A stretch of DNA of 64,000 nt from Candidatus Parabeggiatoa sp. nov. 2 (GTDB lineage: Bacteria > Pseudomonadota > Gammaproteobacteria > Beggiatoales > Beggiatoaceae): positions 24,630 through 88,629 of the forward strand of contig NBMI01000017.1 of NCBI GenBank assembly GCA_002085445.1. Reading direction: 5' to 3'. Positions within the stretch are counted from its first letter, which is position 1, and every line of letters starts with the position of its first letter. Both the position numbers and the translations under genes were made by a program. Below, one piece after another: positions 18,127 through 26,720 of the stretch. The notes below the pieces were generated by a model. It made no database searches and was not told the DNA's origin. It saw nothing but the letters and a program-made list of their open reading frames with translations.

Positions 18127-18131
18127 ATAGT

Positions 18132-18380
18132 TCCAGGGGCGTTGCCCCTGGCTTTAATAATACGCCCCTTCAGGGCTAATAGAGATTTTAAAGTCAGCCC
18201 CTTTGGTACGAGATTAATATAGTAGTAGGCGCTTTTTTGCGTGCGTTTGTAGTAGGTGCTTTAGCGCCTAAGTTTGTAGTAGTCGCTTTAGCGACTTAAT
18301 CTTTATGTGAGTTGTGGCTAAATAAAATACCCACACAAAAAACTTTTTTTCTCTATGGGTATATTATTTTCACGCTCCTC
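18132..18380. repeat. Dispersed hairpin repeats after trhP
   Basis: The stretch holds one CCAGGGGCGTTGCCCCTGG palindrome, then GTAGTAGGCGC / GTAGTCGCTTTAGCGAC units related to the 27-bp array at 19.3 kb. A block from GTGGCTAAATAAAATACCC to TTCACGCTCCTCCC (18313-18377) recurs inverted at 58275-58360. I see no gene. Confidence 0.65.
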
Positions 18381-18524
18381 CCTTAGCTTTCAACCAAACT
18401 TATCTAGCTTCGCTTGAGACGACAGTTTATCTCGTTTCGCTCGGAACGAAAGTTTATCTCGCTTCGCTCGTTACGGCGTTTCGGTAACTGTGCTTAAGCG
18501 AGATTACGGCTTGTGCGGTTGGAA

Positions 18525-18633
18525 TTGAGGGCCATCGCACGGTTTTAATCAATCAGTTTTTGAACATTTTAACTTTGATTGATAACTCATTGATGTGATT
18601 GATTTAACAATAAAATTAACGCGATGGCCCTAG
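18525..18633. repeat. AGGGCCATCGC / GCGATGGCCCT terminal-inverted element
   Basis: Eleven-bp inverted ends (AGGGCCATCGC and GCGATGGCCCT) enclose an AT-rich, itself roughly palindromic core (GATTGATAACTCATTGATG). It is a long version of the AGGGCCA family and has no coding capacity. Confidence 0.65.
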
Positions 18634-18749
18634 AGGGCCGATTACGGCCTAAAATCCTATTTCTTCAATAAATCTGATTTCTCTTCGGCCGATGACGGTT
18701 AAAAACAATTAACTCGTTGAAAAACCTAATCTTTTTAAGATAAACTGAC

Positions 18750-18901
18750 TCAAGCATCGCACGTTCCAAAAGTGTTTTCCTCTGTAAAAACATCACGTAG
18801 CCATCCGATAAACGCTTGCATTTCCGGTGATTACCGGTTAATTAAATAATCGGCATTAATGGTACTGACTAACGCTTGTCCTGGTTTGCCAAGCCAACCA
18901 A
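18750..18901 (-). pseudogene. C-terminal remnant of a probable LysR-type regulator
   Basis: The minus strand reads WLGKPGQALVSTINADYL, then INR, a stop, SPEMQAFIGWLRDVF and TEENTFGTCDA before a stop codon. The spacing and the P-x-x-x-A-F-x-x-W-L ending resemble the effector-domain C-terminus of GcvA-like LysR regulators. An internal stop is present, and the sequence is cut on its 5' side by the MITE that begins at 18902. Family assignment is by eye. Confidence 0.4.
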
Positions 18902-19078
18902 GTATACTCAACGTGGCCATAACTTGGAATTTTATGACGGTTTAATGACGTATTATTGCAGCCAGGGGCGATGCCCCTGGCTATTAAGATCGCCCCGTTG
19001 GGGCTTGCAGGGGCAACGCCCCTTTCGTTATTTTGGTTTCTCAAAAAGTCCAATTTGTTCCCATCTTGAGTATATATA
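18902..19078. mobile_element. MITE-like element with TATACTCAA termini
   Basis: The left end TATACTCAACGTGG pairs with the right end whose reverse complement is TATACTCAAGATGGG. Internally it carries a CCAGGGGCGATGCCCCTGG palindrome. A second member with the same ends and the internal motif TTTCTCAAAAAGTCCAATTT lies at about 26356-26565. No transposase is encoded. It truncates the LysR-like remnant. Confidence 0.6.
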
Positions 19079-19111
19079 CACTCAGTAGTTGAGAATGGCT
19101 CTAAAAGGCGA

Positions 19112-19302
19112 TCAATCGCCGATGACGAACTGGCCCACTAAAGGCGAACTCTCATCGACGAAGAACCGGCCCACTAAACGCGAACGCTCGCCGATGACGA
19201 ACTGGCCCACTAAAGGCGAGCGTTCGCCGATAACGAACCAGCCCGCTAAAGGCGAACTCTCGCCGATGACGAACTGGCCCACTAAAGGCGAACTCTCATC
19301 GA
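19112..19302. repeat. 36-bp tandem repeat, about five units
   Basis: Units of the form GATGACGAACTGGCCCACTA then AAGGCGAACTCTCGCC repeat without spacers and stay open on both strands (12-residue period, SPMTNWPTKGE on plus). Copies differ by several substitutions. The related CGCCTACGACAAACTGGCCC unit occurs near 55880-56040 and 58150-58260. Confidence 0.8.
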
Positions 19303-19305
19303 CGA

Positions 19306-19845
19306 CGACAAACTTAGGCGCTAAAGCGCCTACTACAAACGCACGCAAAAAAGCGCCTACTACAAACTAAGGCGCTAAAGCGCCTACTACAAACTAAGGC
19401 GCTAAAGCACCTACTACAAACTTAGGCGCTTTTGCTCCTACTACAAACTTAGGCGCTAAAGCACCTACTACTAACTAAGGCGCTAAACAACTCCTACAAA
19501 CTTAGGCGCTAAAGCGCCTACTACTAACTAAGGCGCTAAACAACTCCTACAAACTTAGGCGCTAAAGCACCTACTACAAACTAAGGCGCTAAAGCGCCTA
19601 CTACTAACTTAGGTGCTAAAGCGCCTACTACTAACTTAGGTGCTAAAGCGCCTACTACTAACTTAGGCGCTAAAGCACCTACTACAAACTTAGGCGCTAA
19701 AGCACCTACTACAAACTTAGGCGCTAAAGCACCTACTACAAACTTTGGCGCTAAAGCGCCTACTACAAACTTAGGCGCTAAAGCGCCTACTACAAACATT
19801 AGATTAAGTCGCTGAAGCGACTACTACAAACTAAAAATTAAGTCG
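19306..19845. repeat. 27-bp tandem array built on an AGGCGCTAAAGCGCCT palindrome
   Basis: About 20 copies of AGGCGCTAAAGCGCCT plus CTACAAACTT-type linkers run up to the stop of the SrfB-like gene. Because 27 is divisible by 3, both strands show long open frames (LGAKAPTTN on plus, GALAPKFVV on minus). There is no ribosome binding site, and members also occur singly (18227-18300, 58400-58490). I therefore read it as a DNA/RNA hairpin array, not a gene. Confidence 0.85.
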
Positions 19846-22323
19846 CTAAAGCGAGCCGCTCCGACGTGTTTGTGAAACAATGCGTTTCAAAAAGCCCGCC
19901 GGCTCACAGTCAATTCTTCCAGTATCATTGAAGTTATCCACAATGAAATCATTGCCACCAGGCGCCCATTCTGACATAAAAACCTTCTTATGGGAAGACA
20001 TATGTACCGAGTAATCGTCAAGAATATTGAGCTTCACTTCGTGGCATTCGGTGTGCGAGTGGTTGGATAAATTGGCAATCACTTGGGCAACACCCTCCTC
20101 GCGGAAAGCATGACCAATACGCACGTCTACAGCAGGTTCGACTGCTACCGTAATCGTTTGGGGCTTGCTGTCGCCGGGCCGAATGTGGATTTGATTGAGT
20201 TGGAGGCCATTAGGCGTTTCAAGTACAGTACCAATATAGCGATTAAAGATAGGCTCATCTGCCAAGGTGGCGAAACGGACGTGATCGCCAAAACGGAACC
20301 GTTGCGCTCCACAAACCACCGCTAATTTGTCCATGTTTTCAAAACCCAGTAGTTTGAGAGAATCCGGCAAAATTTGGTCAAGGGTGCGAATACGATGCGG
20401 TGGCAATTGCGTCGATTCAACAATCATGTCCTTGATAAATGGCAGTCTGGTAGAACGTCCGCTGAGAATCACGATATGCGGTGTCCGTTGATCCGCGCTG
20501 AGATTATCGCACAGTTCTTCCAAATACAGAAAAATATCCATAAAACCCGGTTCGCCATTAGTTTCTAAGGACTGCGTATCGGCCTCTACCCATGCCTTTA
20601 ACATTTCTATTGTTAACATCAATGGCTCTTCTTGTTCCACTTGATCCTCTCCCACGCCAAAGAATTCTAGTTCAAAAGCGCGGATGAGTTCGCGTTTATC
20701 CTCAAGTGGTTCAAAGGCGCGAATGAGATTGTATTCATCCCTTGGTTTGAGTACCCATTGAGCTTCTTCGGAAGCTAATGCCGCTTTAGCGGCTTCCGCT
20801 AATTCTGAGATTTTTGAGACCGCTTTTCGTTTGTAAGCGATTGTAAACTCACGGTTTTTAGAATTTTTCTTGAAATCCAGTGATTCTTGGATACCATACT
20901 TTTCTCGAATGTACTCATGGATGGCGGTGGCAATGATATGTGAAAGACGATCCCCGGCGCGATTGAAACGCATAGATTCAATCATTTTAAAGCTGACATC
21001 GACTGATTTGTCCTCCGATTTGACGGCCCACTGAATGTCCACACAGGCGATGTCAGTGGAACCGCCCCCGATGTCTACAACCAACATCCGTAGTTCTGGT
21101 GTTCCGTGCATATTGCCCATAGAACTGGCCGTCAGTGCTAAGTTATCTGTCCCAAAATGGAATAAGGTTTCCCAAAGCACATAAGCCGCTACCGCCACTG
21201 GCTCACTGCAAATCAGTTCCACCACGAATTGGTCTTTGATAGCTTTTTCTTGGACGAGAATCTGGGCGGCGGCTTTCTCCACCATCTCCTTGAAGAGCGT
21301 TTTATCCATTTCCCGCCATGTCAGTGGATAGGTGAGCATGAAACGGGCTATCTGCGGATAAAATTCGGGCGCGTCTGAGACAGAGTGCGGATTAGTGAGT
21401 GAGGAGAGGACTTGTTGGAACATTTGATTTAAGGTGTGTTGTACAAACTCCAACATAGGCGATAAACCGTCACGTTGCCCCACGAGGCCTCGGAATTTCA
21501 TAGTCGGTTCGTCCGCCTTAAGATGTTCTTGCCAACGGCGAACATACTTTTTGGGCGCATAAAGATAAGTCGCCATCGGGGCCTCATTAATAAGTTCTTC
21601 GGCGCGATCTCCCATGACGATCCAAGGCGCATCGGCCTCCTTGCGATCTACGCGCAATACGATCATGTTAGAACGTAGGATATTTCGCTGATTGTCGGGA
21701 CGTTCTTGGTAGCGAGGATCAAAGGGATTGGTGGCTTGTACAATGCGAGCCTGTAGTGGGCCGGCACCATTTTTTGAAAAGATGAATGAGCTACCACTAT
21801 TGCCGAAATCCATGATCAGGCTGCCAGTCTCGTTGCGAGCCTTGGCGTGTTCTTCTACATAAATATCGGCCAAATGACGACGCTTGCGAAATAGGAAGAA
21901 GCCCGTTTCCAAAAGCACGGGAAGCTTGCGAAATAGGAAGAAGCCCGTTTCCAAAAGCACGGGAATCTTATTTTTGACTTGGGCACCGGCCCCGTTTTGG
22001 GTGTCAATCACTAAGTCTAGGTGAATTTCCTCACCAGTACGAGTCAAACGAAAAAACACAAATTCATTGATATCACAAGCAATCCAGTCAGTTCTATCAG
22101 CCGATTCAATCTCTTGGTTGCAGGCGATGTGATCCTTAATCAATCGTATTACTTCGTTTTTAGCTTGCTTTGTTGACACTTGGGCTGCCAACTTCTTAAG
22201 TTTGTCCCAATGCTGGTCGGCCGGCTTCAGAGAAGTCGCAAACTCTCGACAAATCTGAATACCGGTGTTGGGGAGTACAATTAATTGATAAACATGATGA
22301 TTAGTCTGTTTAGTATTTTTCAT
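19846..22323 (-). CDS. SrfB-like Hsp70/actin-fold ATPase
   Basis: This 825-residue protein has the signatures of the sugar kinase/Hsp70/actin ATPase fold: an N-terminal phosphate motif (LIMDFGNSGSSF near 170), the second phosphate motif VVDIGGGSTDIA near 417, and ILSGRSTRLPFI near 619, which resembles the adenosine region of SrfB virulence-factor proteins. SrfB normally approaches 1000 residues. The protein ends 'MKNTK...RRSGSL', with the stop at the edge of the 27-bp array. Residues about 120-147 contain a perfect 14-residue tandem duplication (PVLLETGFFLFRK twice). AAGGAAT precedes the ATG. Downstream of the GTPase and VWA genes on the same strand, it probably works with them. Its role is unknown. 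Confidence 0.75.
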   Translation of the reverse strand: MKNTKQTNHHVYQLIVLPNTGIQICREFATSLKPADQHWDKLKKLAAQVSTKQAKNEVIRLIKDHIACNQEIESADRTDWIACDINEFVFFRLTRTGEEIHLDLVIDTQNGAGAQVKNKIPVLLETGFFLFRKLPVLLETGFFLFRKRRHLADIYVEEHAKARNETGSLIMDFGNSGSSFIFSKNGAGPLQARIVQATNPFDPRYQERPDNQRNILRSNMIVLRVDRKEADAPWIVMGDRAEELINEAPMATYLYAPKKYVRRWQEHLKADEPTMKFRGLVGQRDGLSPMLEFVQHTLNQMFQQVLSSLTNPHSVSDAPEFYPQIARFMLTYPLTWREMDKTLFKEMVEKAAAQILVQEKAIKDQFVVELICSEPVAVAAYVLWETLFHFGTDNLALTASSMGNMHGTPELRMLVVDIGGGSTDIACVDIQWAVKSEDKSVDVSFKMIESMRFNRAGDRLSHIIATAIHEYIREKYGIQESLDFKKNSKNREFTIAYKRKAVSKISELAEAAKAALASEEAQWVLKPRDEYNLIRAFEPLEDKRELIRAFELEFFGVGEDQVEQEEPLMLTIEMLKAWVEADTQSLETNGEPGFMDIFLYLEELCDNLSADQRTPHIVILSGRSTRLPFIKDMIVESTQLPPHRIRTLDQILPDSLKLLGFENMDKLAVVCGAQRFRFGDHVRFATLADEPIFNRYIGTVLETPNGLQLNQIHIRPGDSKPQTITVAVEPAVDVRIGHAFREEGVAQVIANLSNHSHTECHEVKLNILDDYSVHMSSHKKVFMSEWAPGGNDFIVDNFNDTGRIDCEPAGFLKRIVSQTRRSGSL
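21878..21961. repeat. 42-bp in-frame tandem duplication inside the SrfB-like gene
   Basis: The sequence CTTGCGAAATAGGAAGAAGC and its continuation to AAAAGCACGGGAA is present twice in a row, adding 14 residues. The two copies are almost identical, so the event is recent. Confidence 0.85.
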
Positions 22324-22339
22324 GTAAAAATTTATTCCT

Positions 22340-22664
22340 TGGGGCGCAATTTATGATGGAGTCCAAAGCTTTAGCTTTGGACTGGGGTATTAAATCTGAA
22401 TTTATGATGGAGTCCAAAGCTGGGGTGGTGAAAATAATGATTAATTATTGATTAATGATTAATGATTAATGAATTAAAGAATGTTTTTAAAATAATAAAA
22501 CTTCAAAAGGAATAAAAATGGGATCAAGTTTTAGAACCAAAGGAACCTCCTTTTCATTAAATCTGTCGTCAAACGATCAAGTTGTGTTATCCCCAATAAA
22601 TTTCAAATCACAGAACACTGATAACTGATAACTGATAACTGATAACTGATAACTGATAACTGAT
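22340..22664. repeat. Truncated TGGGGTGGTGAAAA MITE, hairpin repeats and heptamers
   Basis: Two copies of TTTATGATGGAGTCCAAAGC flank a GCTTTAGCTTTGGACT stem. At 22421 a TGGGGTGGTGAAAA end begins. It continues through TGATTAA heptamers and the internal GATCA-GTTTTAGAACC segment seen in the 35692-35850 element, but its right end is lost near 22560. ACTGATA heptamers (six copies) occupy 22616-22664. Confidence 0.65.
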
Positions 22665-23446
22665 CCTGACACGGTAGGCGCGTGCGTTTTGGAGGAGGGT
22701 AATTGCCCGCCGGATTGATGACTTTTTTTGTAAAAATGAAATTTCATAAAAGCGCCTACTTGAATCTTCGATGTTTTGCACACAATTTTTTTTGGTAAAG
22801 CTAAAAATATAAACGGCACAGTACCGCTACCTATCAGTATATCCAACTGGATGAGTATTCATAATAAGAGACGGTAGCCATTAATACGCAAGACTCACGA
22901 TAATATTAAGATGAATTTTGGGCTAGTCTCAGTTTCAATAGAGACAACCAGTCCGACATTTTTTTTGTGTACTCGTAAAATATAACTGACTGTTTTATAA
23001 GCAATAATTAAACTATTTTTTAAGAATAGTCCATATATTATTAATTTAAAGAGTAGTCGTTATAATAGTAAACCGTATTTTTTATGTGGTTAAAACCAAA
23101 ACACGCGGCCTTTCAGAAGGTATTTCACGGCGTATTTTAGCCGTATTTTATAAAAATACGCGATTTTAGTTATTCTATAGAATAATGAGTCATTTTAATA
23201 AGATAAAACAGGCGATTGTTAGAAAATTTACGGGGGTTATAATTTTTTCTAGTTATTATTTTAGAATAACTAAATGCTTGTTTTAAATAAGAATTTTAAA
23301 ACAATTCTGTCTCCTCAACCCATGAACGAGTCTAACCAACGTTTATAACCATACCCCACCCACTCCCACACACGAAGCAACTCACTGATGCTTGGGCCTT
23401 TTGGAACATAAAAAAAAATGAAAAATGAAAAATGAAGAATGAACAT
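22665..23446. other. Gene-free AT-rich stretch
   Basis: No gene is recognisable on either strand. The sequence is very AT-rich. It includes imperfect palindromes such as CGTATTTTAGCCGTATTTTA (near 23131), and AGAATAACTAAATGC opposite TATTCTATAGAATA near 23173. It could carry promoters for neither flank that I can defend. Confidence 0.4.
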
Positions 23447-23755
23447 CGGGTGTGTCCCACTTGTCCAAGTAGCAAGTTTTTATTGATAGGCCATCAATCA
23501 AATCAAGTGACTAAATTCGCCAACATGGCCCTCAAAAAACCGCTTTGGAAAGACACCTTAGTATTTTTCATTTTTCATTTCTCAAGGGCCATCAATCAAA
23601 TCAAGTGACTAAATTCGCCAACATGGCCCTCAAAAAACCGCTTTGGATTTTTCATTTTTCATTTTTCATTTTTCATTTCTCAAGGGCCATCAATCAAATC
23701 AAGTGACTAAATTCGCCAACATGGCCCTCAAAAAACCGCTTTGGAAAGACACCTT
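23447..23755. repeat. Three tandem copies of the AGGGCCA palindrome element separated by TTTTTCA heptamers
   Basis: The first copy has the GGGTGTGTCCCACTTGTCC front. All three carry GGCCATCAATCAAATCAAG, then ATTCGCCAACATGGCCCTC and AAAAAACCGCTTTGG, near-identical. Heptamer tracts (CATTTTT) fill the joints. Tandem multiplication shows that element and heptamers expand together. Confidence 0.8.
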
Positions 23756-23859
23756 ATACCAATTCTGGATTGAAACACTTGTTATGGTGTCGGTGGATTG
23801 CTGCGCGTAATCTGCCCCTAGCCATTTTCAAAACATGAAATTCAATTAAGAACTGGTAT
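23756..23859. mobile_element. Small MITE-like element with ATACCAATTCT ends
   Basis: The left end ATACCAATTCTGG pairs with the right end AGAACTGGTAT over a 104-bp span. The interior reads GTGTCGGTGGATTGCTGCGC. Only one copy is recognisable in this window, so its mobile nature is inference from the inverted ends. Confidence 0.45.
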
Positions 23860-23907
23860 TAGTATTTTTCATTTTTCATTTTTCACTTTTCATTTTTTTC
23901 AAGTTTC

Positions 23908-25995
23908 TTACCTGACGACTTCATATTTTTCACAGGCGACTTTTCCCACTTGTTGTGCCTTAGTTAACTTATTGATAATAGTGCAAATCTGCGGTTTTTC
24001 TTCCGCACGCTGCTCGAAGCGGCCCTGTCCGTCGTTCATCACTTCTTCAATCAACAAATGATAGAGAATTTCTCGGCAATGAAGTTTTAGGCAGTGAGTC
24101 ACTAAATCGGCGCTGTTGGAAAAACCTTTTTTGGGTGGCCTCAATTGAGCAGTCGTATAGCCCCAACGTTCCGCCCACAGTTTTTCCTGACTATCAAAGT
24201 ATTGACTGAACAGTGCCGACGCTTCGGCCGACATGTTGCTCTTTCCAATAATGCTTTCTTCCACTAAGGCACACATTTCATGGAAGTCATCAGCCACCCA
24301 ACTTTTGCTGATATTGCGTTTATTATGCCTTTCGGCGATCTTTTCAATGTCAGAATCAAGGGCCTTGGTGGCAAATTCCTCAATGCTATGCAAGCTTTCA
24401 GGATCGGATAGGCAACTGAGCAAAGCCGTCCGCACAGTGTCCTGCATGGCTCCCTGATTCATCGTTCCTTCTTGATCATAATAAGTGGTCAACAATTCCA
24501 GAAGTTCTTTAATGGCCGCGAGGAGGCCGGTGTTCACCAGATATTTACGCAATAGCAACGCTGGGCCTTTTTCTTGGATCAGACTTAAGAGTTGTCGCAC
24601 TAAAAAGCCTTGCCCCCGATCTTCTGGATTCGCCAGCGCGTCGAGGTTTTCCTTGAAAGTGTCTACCAAGTTTAATTCAGACAACGTCTTATAGCCAATG
24701 TTGTCCGGTTCCACCCATTTTTCCATAATGGGGCGGTATTTTTGGTAGGCCTCTTCATAAGGCCCCGTGGTATTGCTTTCTACATAAGATTTAGCATCCA
24801 GAAAACAAATTCGAGCCGGTTTAATCCGGCCGCGGGGACTCATTTTCTGTAACATGTTGTCTTCTAGGGTGGTAGAAAAATGATCGCCTTCGCGTTGAGC
24901 CGTCTCAGCCTCTTCATATTTATTTCGGATGTCCGGGTTGGTGAAATAAATGCTCATGCCATTAACCGCTAAGATGAGACGCTCAGATAAGCTTTCCATC
25001 GCTGCCGGGCCGCATTCTCTTTCAATCGTTTTCCACAATACCGCGAAATCGGATTGTCGCCCACATAAGACAAGATGCACCACGATATCCAATTCATCAT
25101 TCTTCCACAGTTGAAGGGCAATATGGTCACTTTTCTTTTCTAAACAATGACGTAGCACTTCGTCTTTGACGCTACCATTGACGGCTAACCCTGGTGTATC
25201 TACAAAAATAAGGGACGCTAATTGTTCTTCTGATAAGCCGCTCCAGTCCTTGATTCGTTCATAAGAGTCGCGCAAGCTGACATCCTTGACGATGGCTCTG
25301 AGTTGTAAGGCGTTATAGGAACGCTCGTCTTGAGTGATGATTGGATTGGTCTCTATCGCGGCCGACTGTTCCTTGACGGTGAGTGCGCGGATAAATTGAC
25401 GATCGCGGCTTTTCTCTGAAGGCACTTGGTAAGGTTGCGAAAAGGGACGCAATTCTAATTGGTTAGGAAAACGGAACTGTGCAATGTCGTCAGCGGGAAA
25501 GGCGACATCGGTGCCGTCTATATCAACGCCCTCTTCTGGGTAATTAACCAGAATCTTGTCTTGTTCATTTTGTTCCTCTACCTCTGGATGTCTCATTAAG
25601 GACTTAATCTGTTCGACGTTCCAAGAATGAACGATGACTTCTTCTAACTCTGCGGAATTGGGCGGCGCGTAGCTAATGCGTAGTGATTGCGCCGTCGTAT
25701 CGGTGACATCGGTGACTAGCCAGCCTCGTTGCGAGAGACTGGGGAACATTTCGTCCATGATTGTCGTCTTGCCGTGCCCACTGGAACCAATGATGGCGCA
25801 AGTGATTTTGCCGTCACAGGGTTCTTGTAGATGCAATGATTGGGTGACTCGAACAATATTATCAAAGTCGGTTTTGACCGAAGTTGAGGTTTCAAGCAAT
25901 GACCGAAAACTCGGTATTTTGGGAAGAATCTTGATCGCTTCAAGTAAGATGGCTCGTACACCATTGATGGTTTTTAGTATGTTGTCTTGAATCAT
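23908..25995 (-). CDS. Dynamin-like P-loop GTPase (SrfC-like)
   Basis: The 695-residue protein has a helical N-terminus, a P-loop GSSGHGKTT at residues 70-78, a DTPG switch motif near 265 and a hydrophobic strand LILAVNG in the G4 position, followed by a long alpha-helical C-terminal half. This is the plan of bacterial dynamin-related or SrfC-type GTPases. Such proteins oligomerise and often act at membranes, but no transmembrane helix is seen. G4 lacks a clear NKxD, so nucleotide specificity is uncertain. The ATG is preceded by the 36-bp leader also found before trhP, not by a clear Shine-Dalgarno. Its neighbours on the same strand are the VWA gene upstream and the SrfB-like gene downstream. 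Confidence 0.75.
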   Translation of the reverse strand: MIQDNILKTINGVRAILLEAIKILPKIPSFRSLLETSTSVKTDFDNIVRVTQSLHLQEPCDGKITCAIIGSSGHGKTTIMDEMFPSLSQRGWLVTDVTDTTAQSLRISYAPPNSAELEEVIVHSWNVEQIKSLMRHPEVEEQNEQDKILVNYPEEGVDIDGTDVAFPADDIAQFRFPNQLELRPFSQPYQVPSEKSRDRQFIRALTVKEQSAAIETNPIITQDERSYNALQLRAIVKDVSLRDSYERIKDWSGLSEEQLASLIFVDTPGLAVNGSVKDEVLRHCLEKKSDHIALQLWKNDELDIVVHLVLCGRQSDFAVLWKTIERECGPAAMESLSERLILAVNGMSIYFTNPDIRNKYEEAETAQREGDHFSTTLEDNMLQKMSPRGRIKPARICFLDAKSYVESNTTGPYEEAYQKYRPIMEKWVEPDNIGYKTLSELNLVDTFKENLDALANPEDRGQGFLVRQLLSLIQEKGPALLLRKYLVNTGLLAAIKELLELLTTYYDQEGTMNQGAMQDTVRTALLSCLSDPESLHSIEEFATKALDSDIEKIAERHNKRNISKSWVADDFHEMCALVEESIIGKSNMSAEASALFSQYFDSQEKLWAERWGYTTAQLRPPKKGFSNSADLVTHCLKLHCREILYHLLIEEVMNDGQGRFEQRAEEKPQICTIINKLTKAQQVGKVACEKYEVVR

Positions 25996-25998
25996 GGT

Positions 25999-26034
25999 TG
26001 TTATAGTGAGAGTACAACGGATTTTGGGAATAAA
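25999..26034 (-). promoter_or_regulatory. 36-bp leader shared with trhP
   Basis: This is the second copy of the leader at 16828-16863, differing by one base and again placed immediately before a start codon. It contains TCCGTTGTACTCTCAC. Sequence further upstream is unrelated between the two genes. Confidence 0.7.
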
Positions 26035-26055
26035 CGTCTTTTTTCAAAGGTTTAA

Positions 26056-26265
26056 AATTTGAGTCGGCCAACTTTAGTTTAGCCGGAGTCCAAACCGGAG
26101 TCCAAACTTTAGTTTGGCAGTCCTCCAAACTGGAGTCCAAACTTTGGCAGGAGTCCAAACTTTAGTTTAGCAGAGTAGTGATACGCAGGCTCCTGTTATT
26201 TACCTATTTTTGGCAAGTTTTTGGACGCTCGATTTTGAGGGCCATAAAATACTTTGGAAGTATTC
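26056..26265. repeat. CCAAACTTTAGTTTGG hairpins and an inverted GGGCCATAA element
   Basis: GGAGTCCAAACTTTAGTTTGG-type hairpins occur about five times (26084-26170). They lead into a truncated copy of the GGGCCATAACTTAATTTGGA element in reverse (26153-26265), the family seen complete at 42391-42528. Confidence 0.65.
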
Positions 26266-26274
26266 AAATTAAGC

Positions 26275-26565
26275 CTGGGGCGATGCCCCAGGCTTTATTA
26301 ATGTCGCCCCGTTGGGGCTTGAAGATAGTTACATTAGGTTATGAAAAGTTTCTCAAAAATATACTCAACGTGGGCATAACTTGGATTGCCTGGTAGATAC
26401 ACAGGCTTTATTAATGTCGCCCCGTTGGGGCTTGAAGATAGTTACATTAGGTAGATACACAGGCTTTATTAATGTCGCCCCGTTGGGGCTTGAAGATAGT
26501 TACATTAGGTTATGAAAGGTTTCTCAAAAAGTCCAATTTTTTCCATTTTTGAGTATATACTGAAC
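26275..26565. mobile_element. TATACTCAA MITE with duplicated GTCGCCCCGTTGGGGC segment
   Basis: TATACTCAACGTGGGCATAA at 26358 and a right end near 26565 reading TTTTTGAGTATATA define a second member of the 18902-19078 family. A segment ACAGGCTTTATTAATGTCGC through TTGAAGATAGTTACATTAGG is present two to three times in tandem from 26285 to 26510. Confidence 0.55.
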
Positions 26566-26720
26566 GTACTTCTTTGGCCGTGAAAATGATTTGTGTTCTG
26601 ATATGTAAGAGAAACAGGTGAGATTAGGCGTTATCAAGATTAGGCGTTATCAAAATTCATTCACAATTCGTTTACTTCGTTCTCTTCGTTCTCTTCGTGA
26701 TCGTCAACAATAACTTTTTT

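Noticed and set aside
19306..19845. Open frames encoding LGAKAPTTN / GALAPKFVV repeats
   Set aside because: They result from a stop-free 27-bp palindromic unit, with no ribosome binding site and openness on both strands. Single units occur in non-coding DNA elsewhere.
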